Part shown: positions 12,820-13,100 of the stretch, piece after piece
Numbering within the stretch: the stretch's first letter is position 1
Layout: the number at the start of each line of letters is the position of its first letter
Assembly: GCA_964593865.1 (NCBI GenBank)
Contig: CAZQKE010000098.1
Location: 1-13,100 of the forward strand
Direction: 5' to 3'
DNA length: 13,100 nucleotides
Origin: CAZQKE01 sp964593865
GTDB taxonomy: Bacteria; Chloroflexota; Anaerolineae; JAAYZQ01
Program-made: the position numbers and the translations under genes
The notes under the pieces: model-generated
The model's input: only the letters and a program-made list of their open reading frames with translations
What the model was told of the DNA's origin: nothing
The model's database searches: none

Positions 12820-13100
12820 ATGGCAAGCTACTATAATCGCTATCTACACGTGGACCTGAGCAAGGGAACCTGGACGACTTTCTCCCTGCCGGAAGAGGTC
12901 CTGGCCCGCTACATCGGGGGCAAAGGGGTGGGCGCCTACCTGTTGGCCCTTCACCAAGACCCCCAGGCCCCACCCTTTGACCCGGCCAACCCCCTTATCT
13001 TTGTCACCGGCCCGCTGACCGGAACCCGCGCCCCTTCCATGCGCTCGGTGATGGTCTTTCAATCACCGGTGACGCGCCTGTTTACCGATTCGCACTTTGG
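12820..13100 (+). CDS. Aldehyde ferredoxin oxidoreductase, N-terminal fragment
   Basis: 93 codons are visible and the gene runs off the right edge. The start is the ATG at 12820, with GGAG four bases upstream and a second AAGGAG further up. MASYYNRYLHVDLSKGT opens the first domain, RYIGGKGVGAYLL (30-42) is the family's G-G-x-G-x-G/A block, and NPLIFVTGPLTGT (57-69) followed by AP and QSPVT is the next, both part of the pterin-binding N-domain. The family uses tungstopterin and a 4Fe-4S cluster to oxidise aldehydes to acids with ferredoxin; the cluster-binding cysteines would be further right. The subfamily (AOR, FOR, GAPOR or benzoyl-CoA-reductase-like) cannot be told from this fragment. Its position after a corrinoid/permease region suggests oxidation of an aldehyde product, which is inference. 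Confidence 0.88.
   Translation, partial: MASYYNRYLHVDLSKGTWTTFSLPEEVLARYIGGKGVGAYLLALHQDPQAPPFDPANPLIFVTGPLTGTRAPSMRSVMVFQSPVTRLFTDSHF

Noticed and set aside
1..13100. CRISPR arrays, tRNA or rRNA genes, insertion sequences, att sites, replication origins.
   Set aside because: No regularly spaced repeats, TpsiC-like GTTCRANTC signature with acceptor stem, transposase, integrase or DnaA-box cluster was found on reading both strands.

Overview
The window looks like a piece of a chromosome from an uncultured or little-studied, GC-rich, probably anaerobic or facultative bacterium. Gene content and protein style (YtxH plus DUF948-like envelope proteins, a CARDB-type lipoprotein, a KaiC-like ATPase, a cobalamin-linked methyltetrahydrofolate methyltransferase and the start of a tungsten-type aldehyde ferredoxin oxidoreductase) best fit Chloroflexota of the Anaerolineae kind. 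That assignment is inference from style, not a database result. Nothing shows a plasmid, prophage or CRISPR array, and I saw no tRNA or rRNA.

Left part (1-6831): the tail of an ABC-2 type permease, a spacer with a perfect palindrome, and a KaiC/RAD55-like ATPase with its own promoter. That gene converges on a three-gene leftward operon (DUF948-like membrane protein, YtxH protein, GNAT acetyltransferase), and a 13-bp stem terminator lies between them. Next come a leftward lipoprotein with three CARDB-like repeats, a divergent GT4 glycosyltransferase that looks leaderless, and a leftward mutL. Six promoters can be placed by eye. Four have a -35 of TTGAC(A/G/T), 17 bp and a TATAAT-like -10. All six carry a TTGTG element just before the -10.

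Middle part (6878-10027): a GntR/FCD regulator with an AT-rich array of palindromic operator-like half-sites in its leader is followed 23 bp later by a methyltetrahydrofolate (pterin-binding) methyltransferase, so the two probably form one autoregulated unit. An intrinsic terminator ends it. One base after its U-tract begins a class I cobalamin riboswitch, which is followed by its own intrinsic terminator and then a metallophosphoesterase gene. A 371-bp gene-free stretch follows that holds a strong ~25-bp folded element, complementary segments that could pair alternatively, and a weak terminator-like hairpin. It forms the upstream region of an APC-family permease.

Right part (10028-13100): the APC permease, a nucleotidyltransferase-fold protein, and the first 93 codons of an aldehyde ferredoxin oxidoreductase. 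The gaps around the nucleotidyltransferase hold three long imperfect hairpins built from short CGCAAAGG- or CAGAG-like units, resembling dispersed palindromic repeats.

The most interesting proposal is that 6878-13100 is a regulated corrinoid/one-carbon module: regulator, methyl transfer to tetrahydrofolate, a B12-sensed phosphoesterase, a permease and an aldehyde oxidoreductase. No corrinoid protein or substrate-specific methyltransferase is visible here, so the substrate is unknown.
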